The notes beneath the pieces are model-generated. The model saw nothing but the letters and a program-made list of their open reading frames with translations. It had not been told where the DNA came from and searched no databases. A stretch of DNA of 8,060 nt from Candidatus Equimonas enterica (GTDB taxonomy: Bacteria; Bacteroidota; Bacteroidia; Bacteroidales; Bacteroidaceae), in NCBI GenBank assembly GCA_018066225.1, contig JAGHRU010000023.1, positions 1 through 8,060 on the forward strand, in the 5' to 3' direction. The translations under genes and the position numbers were made by a program. Positions 6,210 through 8,060 of the stretch are shown in pieces; position 1 is the first letter of the stretch; every line of letters starts with the position of its first letter.

Positions 6210-7367
6210 TTAGCGTCCGCCGAAGAGATCGCGTATGCCGTCCATATCAAAGGCAAGGGATACACGCAAAGTCTGGTCGGGCGGATTGGAGGGCGTGGTA
6301 GCAATGACATAGCCCGCGTCGATGCTGAGCACATTCATACGGAAGCCCGCACCAACGGTGAAATACTTACGGCCACCTTGCGCGTCGCTCTCGTGATGAT
6401 AACCGCCACGCAGGGAGAACTTGTCGTTATAGACATATTCTGCACCCACCGACCACTGCACTTCTTCCAACTCACCTTTGAAGCCACGCTCCGAGTCACC
6501 GAAAGACTTGAAGATGCCGCTTATCGAAGACATATCATAGTAATCGGTGCGGATACGCTCTTCATAGTCTTCGTTGGTCTCGTCGGCGAGTTGCAAGGGC
6601 TTGGAAGGTACCAGGAGTTTGTTGGCCTCTGCCGAGAAACTGATGCGGTTGAACTCATTCATGGGAATGGTATAGGACAGACCGAGACGCAGATTAGTGG
6701 GCAGGAAGTAGGAGTAGTCGCCACTGTAATTGATCTTGGAGCCGATGTTGCTGATATTAAGACCCAGCGCGAACTGACACTCACGTGAGCCCATCATCAC
6801 ATACTTATTGTAGTACATCGCGATGTCGGCAGCAAAGGCGCTACCCGCCGTCACATCGTCGTAGTAATGTCCCGAGAGGTCGGAATAGATGTAGCGTAAC
6901 GCGACTGCCGCACTGAAGTTCTCCGAGAGCATACGCGAGTAGGCCACATCCACCCCAAGTTCGTAGGGCTTCACCGTGATGTCCGATCCGTCGGAGACGA
7001 AGACGTCACCGAGGGTGAAGTAGCGCAGCGAGGCCGAGAGCGCCTGATAGTCACCGATGCGGAAGTAGCCCGCAGCGTTGAGCAAGGCAATGCCCTCGGT
7101 GAGTTGGCGCAGCCACGGGGTGTAGTTCACCGCGAAGCCAGCACGCGAAATGGTGAAAGGGTACTTGGCAGGGTTCCATGCCTGCGAATTGACATCAGGT
7201 TCGGTAGCCGCACCGATGTCACCCATGGCAGCACCACGCGCATCAGAGGCGATGGACTGCGACACTACGGCAGTCATCACAGGGTTGAAGTCGTCGCGAA
7301 TGTCATCGTCGGCCATTGCGACGCAAGGTGCTACTATGAGCAGCATAAAGGCGAATATCTTTTTCAT
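6210..7367 (-). CDS. porV: PorV (LptO), type IX secretion system outer-membrane shuttle protein
   Basis: This 385-residue protein is close to the length of P. gingivalis PorV. PorV is a FadL-like outer-membrane beta-barrel that collects folded cargo from the SprA/Sov translocon by its sorting domain and presents it to PorU. The start at 7367 gives a normal signal peptide (MKKIFAFMLLIVAPCVAMA, cleavage probably after residue 19); the longer frame from 7415 would bury it behind 16 unrelated residues. The conserved N-terminal segment is clear: NPVMTAV at 28-34, SIASDARGAAMGDIGAATEP at 38-57, then DVNSQAWNPAKYP at 58-70 and FTLGDVF at 117-123. Alternating beta-strand pattern fills the rest (for example LRLGLSYTIP, WSVGAEYVYN, KFSLRGGYHHE, KYFTVGAGFRM), and the C-terminus is a last strand plus DLFGGR. 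It lies between porU and ispF, as in P. gingivalis. Cys15 in the signal peptide does not make a convincing lipobox because Pro precedes it. Confidence 0.94.
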   Translation of the reverse strand: MKKIFAFMLLIVAPCVAMADDDIRDDFNPVMTAVVSQSIASDARGAAMGDIGAATEPDVNSQAWNPAKYPFTISRAGFAVNYTPWLRQLTEGIALLNAAGYFRIGDYQALSASLRYFTLGDVFVSDGSDITVKPYELGVDVAYSRMLSENFSAAVALRYIYSDLSGHYYDDVTAGSAFAADIAMYYNKYVMMGSRECQFALGLNISNIGSKINYSGDYSYFLPTNLRLGLSYTIPMNEFNRISFSAEANKLLVPSKPLQLADETNEDYEERIRTDYYDMSSISGIFKSFGDSERGFKGELEEVQWSVGAEYVYNDKFSLRGGYHHESDAQGGRKYFTVGAGFRMNVLSIDAGYVIATTPSNPPDQTLRVSLAFDMDGIRDLFGGR

Positions 7368-7406
7368 AACGGTTGTTCGTTGGGTGGTTGGGTGAAGTTG
7401 GGGCAA

Positions 7407-7423
7407 CGCCGCCACAGACGGCG
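7407..7423 (-). promoter_or_regulatory. Small GC-rich hairpin in the porU-porV gap
   Basis: CGCCG and CGGCG pair around a 7-base loop, with one possible extra G-U pair outside. On the minus strand it lies about 31 bases after the porU stop and 39 bases before the porV ATG. No U-run follows, so an intrinsic terminator is unlikely. The rest of the leader down to the ATG is C/A-rich, with repeated CCCAAC, and has no Shine-Dalgarno sequence. It may be a processing or stability element, or chance in a GC-rich gap. Confidence 0.3.
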
Positions 7424-7454
7424 CACCGCATTATAAACGCAGAGGTGGGTGGGC

Positions 7455-8060
7455 TTATTGCCTTTGCACGATTATTTTTTTCGCCGCCGTCGTGTGCTTG
7501 CCGTCACTTCCCGTGATGCTGGCACGGCAGATATAGAGCCCGCTACGCACTGGCGTGCCAGAAGTCGTAGTAAGATACCACGGCGTGGTGAGCATCTGCA
7601 CACCGTCGGCCATTGACGCGGCGTGTTGCCACACGAGACGACCGCTGGCATCGTAGATGTCTATCGCCACACTGCGCTCTCCCTCTGCCGTCATCGGCGC
7701 AACGACCACCAAGTTGGTAAACACGCGGGCGGGATTGTGCGTAGCATGGATGCTGCACTCTGCGACAAAGTCTGGCTGGACGAAGCATTGCAACTGGGCA
7801 GTAGAGGAATTGTTGTTCACGTCCCAAGCCTTCAGACATAGCGTGTGCATACCTGCCGAAAGGCTCGTGAGCGGATAGATGACCTGTCCTCGGTCGTAGC
7901 ATCCGAAGTCGTAGGTGAAATAGTCGTTGAGGCTAATGGCCTCTGCATCACGTCCGTCAATAGTGAGCGTGATGTCGTGCCCCAGAGAGATACCCGAAGC
8001 GTTGATGCCACAGTCGTCGCGCAACTCGGCATAGAAGAGCGGAGACGCGCCAACGATGCC
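7455..8060 (-). CDS. porU: PorU, type IX secretion system C-terminal signal peptidase (3' end only)
   Basis: This is the last 201 codons of a gene that continues past the right edge of the window; the frame is open to base 8060. PorU is the gingipain-like outer-membrane sortase that cleaves the sorting domain from T9SS cargo and attaches the cargo to the cell surface. The catalytic domain is outside the window. Seen here are the post-catalytic beta-rich part (FYAEL, then GISLGHDITLTIDG, LNDYFTYDFG, LSAGMHTLCLKAWDVNNNSS) and a sorting-type C-terminal domain (IDIYDASGRLVW, SGLYICRA, ending AKKIIVQRQ). These segments match my memory of PorU family ends, and porV and ispF follow as in P. gingivalis. 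In that species the PorU C-terminal domain is retained rather than cleaved. A TTG codon at 8022-8024 could be mistaken for a start, but conserved coding sequence runs through it. It stops 87 bases before porV. Confidence 0.9.
   Translation of the reverse strand, partial: GIVGASPLFYAELRDDCGINASGISLGHDITLTIDGRDAEAISLNDYFTYDFGCYDRGQVIYPLTSLSAGMHTLCLKAWDVNNNSSTAQLQCFVQPDFVAECSIHATHNPARVFTNLVVVAPMTAEGERSVAIDIYDASGRLVWQHAASMADGVQMLTTPWYLTTTSGTPVRSGLYICRASITGSDGKHTTAAKKIIVQRQ

Noticed and set aside
6197..6216. GTAGAGCAGTTGGTTAGCG resembles a tRNA D-arm on the plus strand
   Set aside because: There is no acceptor stem, anticodon arm or T-loop (GTTCGA) around it, and it spans the porV stop and the ispF leader.
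7305..7367. PorV as a lipoprotein, because of Cys15 in the signal peptide
   Set aside because: Pro precedes the cysteine, which does not fit a lipobox, and an AMA signal peptidase I site follows; PorV is a barrel protein.
7368..7415. Longer porV start at 7415
   Set aside because: It would place 16 unrelated residues before a textbook signal peptide that begins MKKIFAF.
7430..7435. TATAAT on the minus strand upstream of porV as a -10 box
   Set aside because: The Bacteroidota primary sigma factor uses TAnnTTTG with an upstream TTTG, and no such pair is present; porV is more likely read from upstream.

Overview
The window looks like a chromosomal segment from a Bacteroidota bacterium, most likely order Bacteroidales (Prevotellaceae-like; the genus is not resolvable by eye). 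Three things support this. The gene order porU-porV-ispF is the one known from Porphyromonas gingivalis. Two further genes encode large secreted proteins with type IX secretion (T9SS) C-terminal sorting domains. A promoter of the Bacteroidota type (TTTG, 20-base spacer, TAATTTTG) precedes the first of these, and no Shine-Dalgarno sequence is seen at the starts examined. All five genes lie on the minus strand, so the window reads from right to left.

Right part (8060 to 5715): the 3' end of porU (T9SS sortase, cut by the window edge), porV (T9SS outer-membrane shuttle barrel) and ispF (an isoprenoid-precursor enzyme of the MEP pathway). porV and ispF are 18 bases apart and are probably cotranscribed. 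The 87-base porU-porV gap holds a small hairpin and a C/A-rich leader.

Middle (5714 to 5329): 386 bases without a credible gene, but unusually rich in structure. It holds overlapping inverted repeats built from the core GGGCAGA/TCTGCCC, a probable terminator for ispF, a 14-base palindrome, a run of eight C (minus strand), and a strong promoter for the next gene.

Left part (5328 to 34): two secreted proteins. The first (1064 aa) has a propeller-like N-terminus, two fibronectin-type-III-like domains, a jelly-roll domain, a CARDB-like domain, a second beta-rich domain and a clean T9SS sorting domain. The second (654 aa) has an Omp28-related core in which the usual thioredoxin-like CxxC is missing. 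Its sorting domain is interrupted by an in-frame TAA, and the expected final residues (TAKVVVK) are still encoded in frame right behind that stop. A 21-pair hairpin sits between these two genes.

Taken together, PorU and PorV take cargo across and release or anchor it at the outer membrane, and the two left-hand genes encode likely cargo for that machine. The link between machinery and cargo rests on the sorting domains and proximity; no specific pairing is shown. The points most worth checking are the interrupted sorting signal (34-60), the mutually exclusive hairpins after ispF (5572-5671), and the homopolymer tracts near the promoter and sorting domain of the 1064-aa gene. No mobile element, CRISPR array, RNA gene or defence system was found.
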